NCBI RefSeq assembly: GCF_001870465.1 | Contig: NZ_MDGK01000017.1 | Span: 186,001-250,000 of the forward strand | Length of the DNA stretch: 64,000 nt | Direction of reading: 5' to 3' | Origin: Pseudomonas extremorientalis | GTDB lineage: Bacteria; Pseudomonadota; Gammaproteobacteria; Pseudomonadales; Pseudomonadaceae | Shown: piece by piece, positions 20,808 to 28,337 of the stretch | Position numbering within the stretch: position 1 is the stretch's first letter | Layout of the letters: every line of letters starts with the position of its first letter | Program-made: the position numbers and the translations under genes | The notes under the pieces: model-generated | What the model was told of the DNA's origin: nothing | Database searches by the model: none | The model's input: only the letters and a program-made list of their open reading frames with translations

Positions 20808-22217
20808 ATGCGTTATATCAGCACCCGCGGCCAGGCACCGGCCCTGAATTTCGAAGACGTCCTGCTGGCAGGCCTTGCCACGGACGGCGGCCTGTACGTG
20901 CCGGAAAACCTGCCACGTTTCACCCAAGAGGAAATCGCATCCTGGGCTGGCCTGCCATACCACGAACTGGCGTTCCGCGTGATGCGCCCGTTCGTCACCG
21001 GCAGCATTCCGGACGCCGATTTCAAGAAGATCCTGGAAGAAACCTACGGCGTGTTTTCCCACAACGCCATTGCACCGCTACGCCAACTGAACGGCAACGA
21101 ATGGGTCCTGGAGTTGTTCCACGGCCCGACCCTGGCGTTCAAGGACTTCGCCCTGCAACTGCTGGGTCGTCTGCTGGATTATGTGCTGGAGAAGCGCGGC
21201 GAGCGCGTGGTGATCATCGGCGCCACCTCCGGTGATACCGGTTCGGCGGCCATCGAAGGCTGCAAGCACTGCGAAAATGTCGACATCTTCATCCTGCACC
21301 CGCACAAGCGCGTGTCGGAAGTGCAGCGGCGCCAGATGACCACCATCTTTGGCGAGAACATCCATAACATCGCCATCGAAGGCAACTTCGATGACTGCCA
21401 GGAAATGGTCAAGAACAGCTTCGCCGACCAGAGCTTCCTGAAAGGCACGCGCCTGGTGGCGGTGAACTCGATCAACTGGGCGCGGATCATGGCCCAGATC
21501 GTCTACTACTTCCACGCCTCGCTACAGTTGGGCGGCCCTGCACGTTCAGTGTCTTTCTCGGTGCCGACCGGCAACTTCGGCGACATTTTCGCCGGCTACC
21601 TGGCGCGCAACATGGGCCTGCCGATCAACCAGTTGATCGTCGCTACCAACCGCAACGACATCCTGCACCGCTTCATGAGCGGCAACCAGTACGTCAAGGA
21701 AACCCTGCACGCGACCCTGTCGCCGTCCATGGACATCATGGTCTCGTCCAACTTCGAACGCCTGCTGTTCGATATGCACGGTCGCAACGGTGCGGCGATT
21801 GCTGGCTTGATGGACACCTTCAAGCGCGGCGGCGGTTTCAGTGTGGATGAAGAGCGCTGGACCGAAACCCGCAAGCTGTTCGACTCCCTGGCCGTGGACG
21901 ACGCGCAGACCTGCGAAACCATTGCAGACGTCTATGCCCAGTCCGGCGAGCTGCTCGACCCGCACACCGCCATCGGCGTGAAGGCCGCCCGTGAATGCCG
22001 TCGCAGCCTGGATATCCCGATGGTCATCCTGGGCACTGCCCACCCGGTCAAATTCCCGGAAGCGGTGGAGAAGGCCGGTGTTGGCAAGGCGCTGGAGTTG
22101 CCGGCGCACCTGGCTGACCTGTTCGAGCGTGAAGAGCGTTGCACCGTGTTGGCCAATGACCTGAAGGCCGTGCAGGCGTTTGTGAGCCAGCATGGCAACC
22201 GGGGTAAGCCGTTGTAA
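20808..22217 (+). CDS. thrC: Threonine synthase
   Basis: PLP enzyme that turns O-phosphohomoserine into threonine. The 469-residue length is that of the long (gammaproteobacterial/fungal) class. The N-terminus MRYISTRGQAPALNFEDVLL, the PLP-lysine segment PTLAFKDFALQLLG and the phosphate-binding GATSGDTGSAAIEG are present. AGAGGAGCCAGTC precedes ATG 20808 and supports it over an upstream ATG at 20778. Confidence 0.97.
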   Translation: MRYISTRGQAPALNFEDVLLAGLATDGGLYVPENLPRFTQEEIASWAGLPYHELAFRVMRPFVTGSIPDADFKKILEETYGVFSHNAIAPLRQLNGNEWVLELFHGPTLAFKDFALQLLGRLLDYVLEKRGERVVIIGATSGDTGSAAIEGCKHCENVDIFILHPHKRVSEVQRRQMTTIFGENIHNIAIEGNFDDCQEMVKNSFADQSFLKGTRLVAVNSINWARIMAQIVYYFHASLQLGGPARSVSFSVPTGNFGDIFAGYLARNMGLPINQLIVATNRNDILHRFMSGNQYVKETLHATLSPSMDIMVSSNFERLLFDMHGRNGAAIAGLMDTFKRGGGFSVDEERWTETRKLFDSLAVDDAQTCETIADVYAQSGELLDPHTAIGVKAARECRRSLDIPMVILGTAHPVKFPEAVEKAGVGKALELPAHLADLFEREERCTVLANDLKAVQAFVSQHGNRGKPL

Positions 22218-22233
22218 GGCACACAGCGCAGAC

Positions 22234-22273
22234 AAAAACGCCGCTTTCCCTTCCTTGGGTCAGCGGCGTTTTT
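22234..22273 (+). terminator. Terminator after thrC
   Basis: AAAAACGCCGCT and AGCGGCGTTTTT pair as a 12-bp stem with a 16-base loop, 16 bases after the stop. The A and T runs on both sides let it also work for the minus-strand small gene. Confidence 0.9.
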
Positions 22274-22305
22274 CGTTTCTGGCAGGCCCCGTTTGGTACA
22301 CGCAG

Positions 22306-22506
22306 CTACGTGAGTAGTTTCTGCACGATGGCCAAGACAGTGCTGAACGCCGTAAACATGGCCATGACGACACCCAATGGATACCAGAAATTCTCACGGG
22401 TTATCTTGTGGGTCTCGGCAGTGAGTTTGCGTTGCTCCGCATAAATGCGTGATATGTCGGCGTGAATCTTCTCTAGCGCCGCTTGCTCTTTGTCGTGTTC
22501 CAGCAT
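22306..22506 (-). CDS. Small hypothetical membrane protein with N-terminal coiled coil
   Basis: A 66-residue product I do not recognise. Residues 1-38 are charged and heptad-like (LEHDKEQAALEKIHADISRI, then YAEQRKLTAETHK); residues 42-63 form one hydrophobic helix (YPLGVVMAMFTAFSTVLAIV). GAAGGATAAAGACG before ATG 22506 is a good ribosome site, and the frame's earlier start lacks one. Such coiled-coil plus single-helix proteins occur scattered in pseudomonads and some phages. Codon use is less GC-rich than its neighbours, which hints at acquisition. Confidence 0.6.
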   Translation of the reverse strand: MLEHDKEQAALEKIHADISRIYAEQRKLTAETHKITRENFWYPLGVVMAMFTAFSTVLAIVQKLLT

Positions 22507-22820
22507 CGTCTTTATCCTTCGCAGTAAGGGCCTTCTGACATGCGCTTTTATCTGCTTGGCAGCGTCACCAGCGCTCACCGAGTATAGGAACCACCTCTGA
22601 TCTGACCCTTGGGCAAACCCCAAAACGACTTGCCATTGCGTAAGCAGTTATGTGCCGTCGTTTTTAGGTTGTCATGTTGCAAGCGCATGCTGGAATCCGT
22701 CACCCCCTGACGGCCCCATAAAGACGATAAAGCGAACTTTCCTACGTCACAAACAGTCACTTAGGATAGATGCAGCTCCCGTTGAAACGATTGTTCCCGA
22801 ACTATTGAGTGGTGATCGAG
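22507..22820. other. Intergenic region without a recognised gene
   Basis: 314 bases between divergent small genes, more AT-rich than the surroundings. The only structure I see is a short hairpin CCGTCA / TGACGG at 22697-22713. It must hold the promoters of the two flanking genes, but no convincing -35/-10 pair was found. Confidence 0.5.
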
Positions 22821-23105
22821 ATGGAAAGTATCAGCCTATTGCTCGAAGAAGCACTGAGCCCTTATCAGGTTACGCTGACCACCTCTGGTGTGCAGGACGA
22901 GTGCCTGGTAACCGTGAAGAATCCTGCTGGCGCCATCGTGGTCGAGCGTGACGTCGACCGCGCCCAATTGATGGACAAGCGCGTGCTGGTGGATGTGGTG
23001 GATTGCCTGCTGCGTGACATCAAAATTGCCGAAGGACGTCTGGAGCCTTCGGTCATCGCGGCCTTGCGCAACGCAGCCCTGACTCGCAACGCCACCGCCG
23101 CATGA
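22821..23105 (+). CDS. DUF3509 domain protein
   Basis: A 94-residue soluble protein resembling the pseudomonad-restricted DUF3509 family: alternating beta strands (PYQVTLTTSG, CLVTVKNPAGAIVVERDVDR), then helices (VLVDVVDCLLRDIKIAEGRL). Function unknown. ATG 22821 with GGTGATCGAG upstream is preferred; an in-frame earlier start at 22809 is possible. A structured, terminated RNA follows directly after the gene. Confidence 0.75.
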   Translation: MESISLLLEEALSPYQVTLTTSGVQDECLVTVKNPAGAIVVERDVDRAQLMDKRVLVDVVDCLLRDIKIAEGRLEPSVIAALRNAALTRNATAA

Positions 23106-23139
23106 AGAATTGTTTAACTGTGGAAACTTCCTACAGCGC

Positions 23140-23263
23140 GACCGGTCAGACTTTGTAACAGCAAGAGCAAACATTGTGCTCCGGTGTTTGTGCCTTGCTG
23201 TACTGGTCTTTGTAGGCCACGTTTAACCCCAAAGTGTCTCCCCACGCTTTGGGGTTTCTTTTT
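23140..23263 (+). ncRNA. Candidate structured RNA or 3' UTR downstream of the DUF3509 gene
   Basis: ACAGCAAG and CTTGCTGT (closing 23158-23201) stack on CAAACA / TGTTTG (23168-23173 with 23185-23190), and GACC / GGTC may extend the stem outward (23140-23143 with 23205-23208). It ends in a canonical terminator. A weak promoter-like TTGTTT (23110), 16 bases, TACAGC precedes it. No known RNA family was recognised; it may be only the mRNA 3' end. Confidence 0.3.
23225..23263 (+). terminator. Terminator after the DUF3509 gene
   Basis: AACCCCAAAG pairs with CTTTGGGGTT, followed by TCTTTTT. Confidence 0.9.
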
Positions 23264-23331
23264 GCCTGCGATTTGTCAGGCAAGTCATCTGGCACAGGGC
23301 ACCTGGTGCCAAAGCCTGGCGGAATGGGACA

Positions 23332-24531
23332 TCAGATCGCGCCTTCCTCGCGCAAGCGCACAATGGCGGCCGCGTCGTAGCCCAGGCCAGCGAGTACTAC
23401 GCTGTTATGTTCACCCAGTTGCGGCCCCACCCATTCGCAACTGCCCGGCGTGTCCGACAGCTTGGGCACGATGCCCGGCATCTTGAATTCCTTGCCGCCG
23501 GGAAGCCGGGCCTTGAGGAACATCTCCCTGGCGAGGAATTGCGGGTCGCCCAACATGTCCTCGGCGCTGTAGATCCGGCTGGCAGGCACCTCGGCTTTGT
23601 TCAACAGGTCGACCACCTGGTCCAGCGGCAGCGAATTCACCCAACGATCTATCACCCCATACAGCTCGTCACGGCGGCTATCACGCCCGTCGTTGCTGGC
23701 CAGCACCGGATCGTTGGCCAAGTCCTCACGGCCAATGGCCGACATGAAGCGCTTGAAGATCGCATCACCGTTGGCGCCGATCTGCACATGCTTGCCGTCG
23801 GCGCTGGTGTGGATGGAGGAGGGCGTAATGCCGGGCATGATGTTGCCGGTGCGTTCGCGAATAAAGCCGAACACGTCGAACTCGGGGATCATGCTTTCCA
23901 TCATGGCGAAGATGGCTTCGTACAGTGCCACATCCACCACCTGGCCCAAGCCACCGTTGACCTCGCGATGACGCAGCGCCATCAGCGCGCCGATCACTGC
24001 CCACAATGCGGCAATCGAATCGCCAATGGAAATGCCGGTGCGCACCGGCGGGCGGTCTTCGAAACCGGTGATGTAGCGCAGGCCGCCCATGGACTCGCCG
24101 ACTGCACCAAACCCGGGTTGGTCTTTCATCGGTCCGGTCTGGCCGAAGCCGGAGAGACGCACCATCACCAGCTTGGGATTCAGCGCATGCAGGGTCTCCC
24201 AACTCAGGCCGAGTTTTTCCAGCACGCCGGGGCGGAAGTTTTCGATCAGGATGTCGGCGCCCGCCAACAGTTGCTTGAGAATGGCCAGGCCGTCCGGGTG
24301 CTTGAGGTTCAGCGTCAACGACTGCTTGTTGCGCGCCTGCACGAACCACCACAGCGACGTGCCCTCGTACAGCTTGCGCCATTTGCGCAGCGGGTCGCCG
24401 CCGTCCGGCGATTCAACCTTGATCACCTCGGCGCCGAACTCCGCGCAGATTCGTGAGGCGAACGGGCCGGCGATCAGGGTGCCGAGTTCGATGACTTTCA
24501 GGCCGGCAAGTGGTTTGGCATTGAACGACAT
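23332..24531 (-). CDS. CaiB/BaiF family CoA transferase
   Basis: A 399-residue class III CoA transferase, which moves CoA between carboxylic acids. The family N-terminus LAGLKVIELGTLIAGPFASR, EVIKVESPDGGDPLRKW and LNLKHPDGLAILKQLL are present. The catalytic Asp of the family is expected in the NPKLVMVRLSGFGQTGPMKD to GFGAVGESMGGLRYITG region. No neighbouring acyl-CoA gene reveals the substrate. GGATCCTCATG context gives a usable ribosome site (AGGATCCT). It is divergent from yaeQ. Confidence 0.88.
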   Translation of the reverse strand: MSFNAKPLAGLKVIELGTLIAGPFASRICAEFGAEVIKVESPDGGDPLRKWRKLYEGTSLWWFVQARNKQSLTLNLKHPDGLAILKQLLAGADILIENFRPGVLEKLGLSWETLHALNPKLVMVRLSGFGQTGPMKDQPGFGAVGESMGGLRYITGFEDRPPVRTGISIGDSIAALWAVIGALMALRHREVNGGLGQVVDVALYEAIFAMMESMIPEFDVFGFIRERTGNIMPGITPSSIHTSADGKHVQIGANGDAIFKRFMSAIGREDLANDPVLASNDGRDSRRDELYGVIDRWVNSLPLDQVVDLLNKAEVPASRIYSAEDMLGDPQFLAREMFLKARLPGGKEFKMPGIVPKLSDTPGSCEWVGPQLGEHNSVVLAGLGYDAAAIVRLREEGAI

Positions 24532-24667
24532 GAGGATCCTTGTCTGCGCAGGGCGGTGGTGTGATGCCTTTTAACATAGGCGAGCAGCCCAGGGCAGCGC
24601 AGGATTCGTTGATTGGCCTCCTCATCGGTTAGACTGGCCGCCTTTCCCTGTCTCTAGAAGCCCGTTC

Positions 24668-25210
24668 ATGGCCCAGCCGTCCACCACCTACAAATTCGAA
24701 CTCAACCTCACCGACCTTGACCGCTCGGTGTATGAGAGCGTCAAACAGACCATCGCCCGCCACCCGTCGGAAACCGAAGAGCGCATGACCGTGCGTCTGC
24801 TGGCCTACGCACTCTGGTACAACGAGCAATTGTCGTTCGGGCGTGGCCTGTCAGATGTAGACGAACCAGCCCTGTGGGAAAAAAGCCTGGATGACCGGGT
24901 GTTGCACTGGATCGAAGTCGGCCAGCCCGATGCCGACCGCCTCACCTGGTGCTCGCGCCGCACCGAACGCACCAGCCTGCTGGCCTATGGCAGTCTGCGT
25001 GTGTGGGAAGGCAAGGTGGTGCCGGTGGCAAACAACCTGAAAAACGTACACATCGCCGCTGTGCCGCAGGAAGTCCTGGAGACCCTGGCCAAGGACATGC
25101 CCCGCGTGATCAAGTGGGATGTAATGATCAGCGAAGGCACGATCTTCGTCACCGACGACCGCGGCCAGCACGAAGTGCAGTTGCAGTGGTTGGTCGGCGA
25201 ACGCGGTTGA
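24668..25210 (+). CDS. yaeQ: YaeQ family protein
   Basis: A 180-residue member of the YaeQ family, whose fold resembles PD-(D/E)XK nucleases but whose activity is unproven. Typical segments are YKFELNLTDLDRSVYESVKQ, HPSETEERMTVRLLAYALWY and RLTWCSRRTERTSLLAYGSL. E. coli YaeQ was first reported as a suppressor of RfaH loss. It ends 60 bases before recJ on the same strand and may be co-transcribed with it. Confidence 0.9.
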   Translation: MAQPSTTYKFELNLTDLDRSVYESVKQTIARHPSETEERMTVRLLAYALWYNEQLSFGRGLSDVDEPALWEKSLDDRVLHWIEVGQPDADRLTWCSRRTERTSLLAYGSLRVWEGKVVPVANNLKNVHIAAVPQEVLETLAKDMPRVIKWDVMISEGTIFVTDDRGQHEVQLQWLVGERG

Positions 25211-25270
25211 TTGAGTCGCCGCCGGTCACCTGTTTTATTTCCGTATCAGAAGAGAAGTTTTCGTCACCCC

Positions 25271-26980
25271 ATGCGTATCGATCCCCGCCCGTTGCCTGCC
25301 GTCCTGCCGTTTCTCGGTGAATTGCCACCGCTGTTGACCCGCCTCTATGCTGCGCGCGGCGTGCAATCCGAGGCCGAGCTGGATAAAAGCCTGGCGCGGT
25401 TGATTCCCTATCAGCAGCTCAAGGGCATCGACGCGGCGGTGGACCTGTTGGTGACGGCGTTGGAGCAACGCCAGCGCATCCTCATTGTCGGTGACTTCGA
25501 CGCCGACGGCGCCACCGCCAGCACCGTGGGCACCTTGGGCCTGCGCTTGCTCGGTGCGGCCCATGTCGATTACCTGGTGCCCAACCGTTTCGAATACGGC
25601 TATGGCCTGACCCCGGAAATCGTCGCGGTGGCCCTGCAGCGCGAGCCGCAGTTGCTGATTACCGTGGACAACGGTATCTCCAGCGTCGAAGGCGTGGCAG
25701 CGGCGAAAGCGGCGGGGCTGCAGGTGCTGGTGACCGACCACCACTTGCCCGGCGACGAGTTGCCGGCGGCGGACGCTATCGTCAACCCGAACCAGCCCGG
25801 CTGTGAGTTCCCCAGCAAGGCGCTGGCCGGCGTGGGGGTGATCTTCTACGTGTTGATGGCCTTGCGTGCGCGCCTGCGCAGCTTGGGTTGGTACGAGAAC
25901 AAGCCACAACCGAATATCGGCGAACTGCTCGACCTGGTCGCCCTGGGCAGCGTCGCCGACGTGGTGCCCCTGGACGCCAACAACCGCATCCTGGTGCATC
26001 AGGGGCTGGAACGTATCCGCGCCGGTCGTGCACGGCCGGGGATCAAGGCGATCCTGGAAGTGGCCAAGCGCGACGCCGCGCGTATCACCTCCACCGACCT
26101 GGGGTTCATCCTCGGGCCGCGTTTGAACGCAGCCGGACGCTTGGATGACATGAGCCTGGGCATCGAGTGCCTGCTCACCACCGACGTGGCCGCGGCCCGT
26201 GAAATGGCCGCGCAACTGGACGGCATGAATCAGGACCGCAAATCCATCGAGCAAGGCATGCAGCGCGAGGCCCTGGCCCAGCTCAAGGACTTGCCGGTGG
26301 AGTCGATGCCCTACGGTTTGTGCCTGTTCGACCCGGAATGGCACCAAGGTGTGATCGGCATTCTGGCGTCGCGCATGAAAGAGCGCTATTTCCGCCCAAC
26401 CATTGCCTTCGCCGACGCTGGCGACGGTTTGCTCAAGGGCTCTGGGCGCTCTGTGCAGGGTTTTCATATCCGTGACGCCCTGGCGGTGGTCGCCAGCCAG
26501 CATCCGAACCTGATCAGCAAATACGGCGGTCACGCCATGGCGGCAGGGCTGACATTGCCCGAGGAAAACTTCCCGTTGTTCGCCGAAGCCTTCGATGCCG
26601 AAGTGCGTCGGCAACTGCGCGAAGAAGACCTGACCGGGCGCCTGCTGTCTGATGGCACCCTGGCAGTGGAAGAGTTTCATCTGGAACTGGCCCGTGCGCT
26701 ACGGCATGCCGGGCCGTGGGGGCAGCACTTCCCTGAGCCGTTGTTCCATGGCGTGTTTCAGTTGGTGGAGCAGCGCGTAGTGGGGGAGCGGCACCTGAAG
26801 GTCGTGCTCAAGAGCGAGTGCGGGTCGGTGAAGCTGGATGGCATTGCATTTGGCGTGGACCGTGAGGTCTGGCCGAACCCGACGGTGCGTTGGGTGGAAT
26901 TGGCTTACAAGCTGGATGTGAACGAGTTTCGCGGGAATGAAACCGTGCAGTTGATGATCGCGCACATCGAGCCGCGTTAG
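25271..26980 (+). CDS. recJ: Single-stranded-DNA-specific exonuclease RecJ
   Basis: 5'-3' ssDNA exonuclease of the RecF pathway and mismatch repair. The 569-residue DHH phosphoesterase has DFDADGATAS, ITVDNGISSVEG, TDHHLPGDELPAADAIVNPN and the DHHA1 region with GSGRSVQGFHIRDAL and KYGGHAMAAGLTL. The length fits (E. coli 577). ATG 25271 is chosen by homology of MRIDPRPLP; the ribosome site is weak (GAGAAG 17 bases away), so an upstream start at 25211 cannot be fully excluded. Confidence 0.96.
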   Translation: MRIDPRPLPAVLPFLGELPPLLTRLYAARGVQSEAELDKSLARLIPYQQLKGIDAAVDLLVTALEQRQRILIVGDFDADGATASTVGTLGLRLLGAAHVDYLVPNRFEYGYGLTPEIVAVALQREPQLLITVDNGISSVEGVAAAKAAGLQVLVTDHHLPGDELPAADAIVNPNQPGCEFPSKALAGVGVIFYVLMALRARLRSLGWYENKPQPNIGELLDLVALGSVADVVPLDANNRILVHQGLERIRAGRARPGIKAILEVAKRDAARITSTDLGFILGPRLNAAGRLDDMSLGIECLLTTDVAAAREMAAQLDGMNQDRKSIEQGMQREALAQLKDLPVESMPYGLCLFDPEWHQGVIGILASRMKERYFRPTIAFADAGDGLLKGSGRSVQGFHIRDALAVVASQHPNLISKYGGHAMAAGLTLPEENFPLFAEAFDAEVRRQLREEDLTGRLLSDGTLAVEEFHLELARALRHAGPWGQHFPEPLFHGVFQLVEQRVVGERHLKVVLKSECGSVKLDGIAFGVDREVWPNPTVRWVELAYKLDVNEFRGNETVQLMIAHIEPR

Positions 26981-27002
26981 ATCTCACCAACACCACAAAA
27001 CC

Positions 27003-27034
27003 AATGTGGGAGGGGGCAAACCCCCTCCCACATT
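27003..27034. repeat. REP-type palindrome between convergent recJ and the AcvB-family gene
   Basis: AATGTGGGAGGGGG / CCCCCTCCCACATT with a CAAA loop, 14-bp perfect stem flanked by A and T runs; probably a bidirectional terminator. Confidence 0.8.
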
Positions 27035-27056
27035 TTGATTTGTGTAAGGCTCGGGC

Positions 27057-28337
27057 TTATTCGGTTTTGGTTTGGTGCTTGACGATGATATCCACCAACC
27101 GCTTGGCCAGCGCCGGGTAGTTCTCATCGAAGTGATGCCCGCCTGGCAACTTGATGGCTTCACCTACAGCCGTCTTGTCTGTGCAGCCACTCTCGTCGAC
27201 TTCTTCGGCGCCGTAGATGCACACCACTTTGTCAGCCGGCAGTTTGGCCATTTCCGGGCCTGTGGCCGCTTCTTTGCCCGCGTTGCCCAGCCAGCCTTCG
27301 ACTTCAATCTCGAAGCTGCCAGTCCGTGCGAATGCCAGCAGGATGATTGCGTCCACACGCTGCTGCTCGTTCTCCGGCAGGCGGTTGTAGATGGCCGGCA
27401 GTACATCGGCACCGAACGAATAGCCGGTCAGTACGAAGCGCTTGGTGCCCCACTTCTGACGGTAGTGCTGCATCAGCTCGGTGAGGTCCTTGGCGCTTTG
27501 TTCCGGGGTCTTGTGCTGCCAGTAATAGCGCAGGGTGTCGATGCCCACCACCGGATAACCGATCTTGGCCATTTCACCGGCCACGTCACGGTCGAGGTCG
27601 CGCCAGCCGCCGTCGCCGGACAGGAACAGGGTGACAGTGTCCTTGGCCTGGCCGGCCGGTACTTCAACCACCGGTATTGCCAGGCCGCCATTGTCCGAGC
27701 CCACCAGTTGCTTGCGCAGCTCGTTGTTCAGCACTTGCGGGTAATGAATGTCGTAGTCGCTGATGCTGGTGGTGGCGCGCGGTGTGTCGCGTACGAAACT
27801 GGCGCTTTCATCGTCAGGGTTGTCGTTCCACGCCACCAGCCAGTTGCCGTGGGCGGCTGTCTTCGGCAGTGGGTCCTTGCAGCCTTCCTGCACCAGGGCG
27901 AAGCCGACGGAGATGGCGTTGGCCTTGTCGTCGTTCTGGGTGGCCAGCCAGCGCCAGGCGAGGGCAGCGCCAGGGCCGATGCCGCTGACCAGTGTCGCCG
28001 GGCCCTTGAGCTGGGCCAGGGCGCCTTGCAGCGCTTGTTCCTGCAGCTTGCAGTCATCCTTGGGCAGGACCACCTGGACAATCTGCGCCTTGCCGCCTTG
28101 GCTCAGGGCAATCAACTGGCTGTCGGTCAGGGTTTCATCGGCCATTACGGCCACGGCCACGCGGGCTTTCGGCGTGCCGTTGGGGGTCACCCGGGTCATG
28201 ACCGAACCGTCGGCCTGGGGCAGTTGCTCCAGCACCGGCTGAGGGGCAGGGCGGTTCCAGTACCAATAGCCGCCACCCAGGACCAGGGCGAGCAGCACTA
28301 CAAAGGCCAATACATACCGCCAGGAGCGTCGAATCAT
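27057..28337 (-). CDS. AcvB/VirJ-family periplasmic hydrolase, probable aminoacyl-phosphatidylglycerol hydrolase
   Basis: A 426-residue protein with an N-terminal membrane anchor (residues 6-26, WRYVLAFVVLLALVLGGGYW) and a VirJ alpha/beta-hydrolase domain in the C-terminal half. FLSGDGGWRDLDRDVAGEM is the family signature, and the nucleophile Ser sits in LTGYSFGADVLP; the His is in GGHHFDENYP. The homologue PA0919 of P. aeruginosa and Agrobacterium AcvB were reported to hydrolyse aminoacylated phosphatidylglycerol. Its start codon shares one base with the mprF stop (TGATG), so synthase and hydrolase are translationally coupled. Confidence 0.85.
   Translation of the reverse strand: MIRRSWRYVLAFVVLLALVLGGGYWYWNRPAPQPVLEQLPQADGSVMTRVTPNGTPKARVAVAVMADETLTDSQLIALSQGGKAQIVQVVLPKDDCKLQEQALQGALAQLKGPATLVSGIGPGAALAWRWLATQNDDKANAISVGFALVQEGCKDPLPKTAAHGNWLVAWNDNPDDESASFVRDTPRATTSISDYDIHYPQVLNNELRKQLVGSDNGGLAIPVVEVPAGQAKDTVTLFLSGDGGWRDLDRDVAGEMAKIGYPVVGIDTLRYYWQHKTPEQSAKDLTELMQHYRQKWGTKRFVLTGYSFGADVLPAIYNRLPENEQQRVDAIILLAFARTGSFEIEVEGWLGNAGKEAATGPEMAKLPADKVVCIYGAEEVDESGCTDKTAVGEAIKLPGGHHFDENYPALAKRLVDIIVKHQTKTE

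Noticed and set aside
25235..26680. Antisense frame of 481 codons over recJ
   Set aside because: No motif, no ribosome site and composition typical of a shadow frame.
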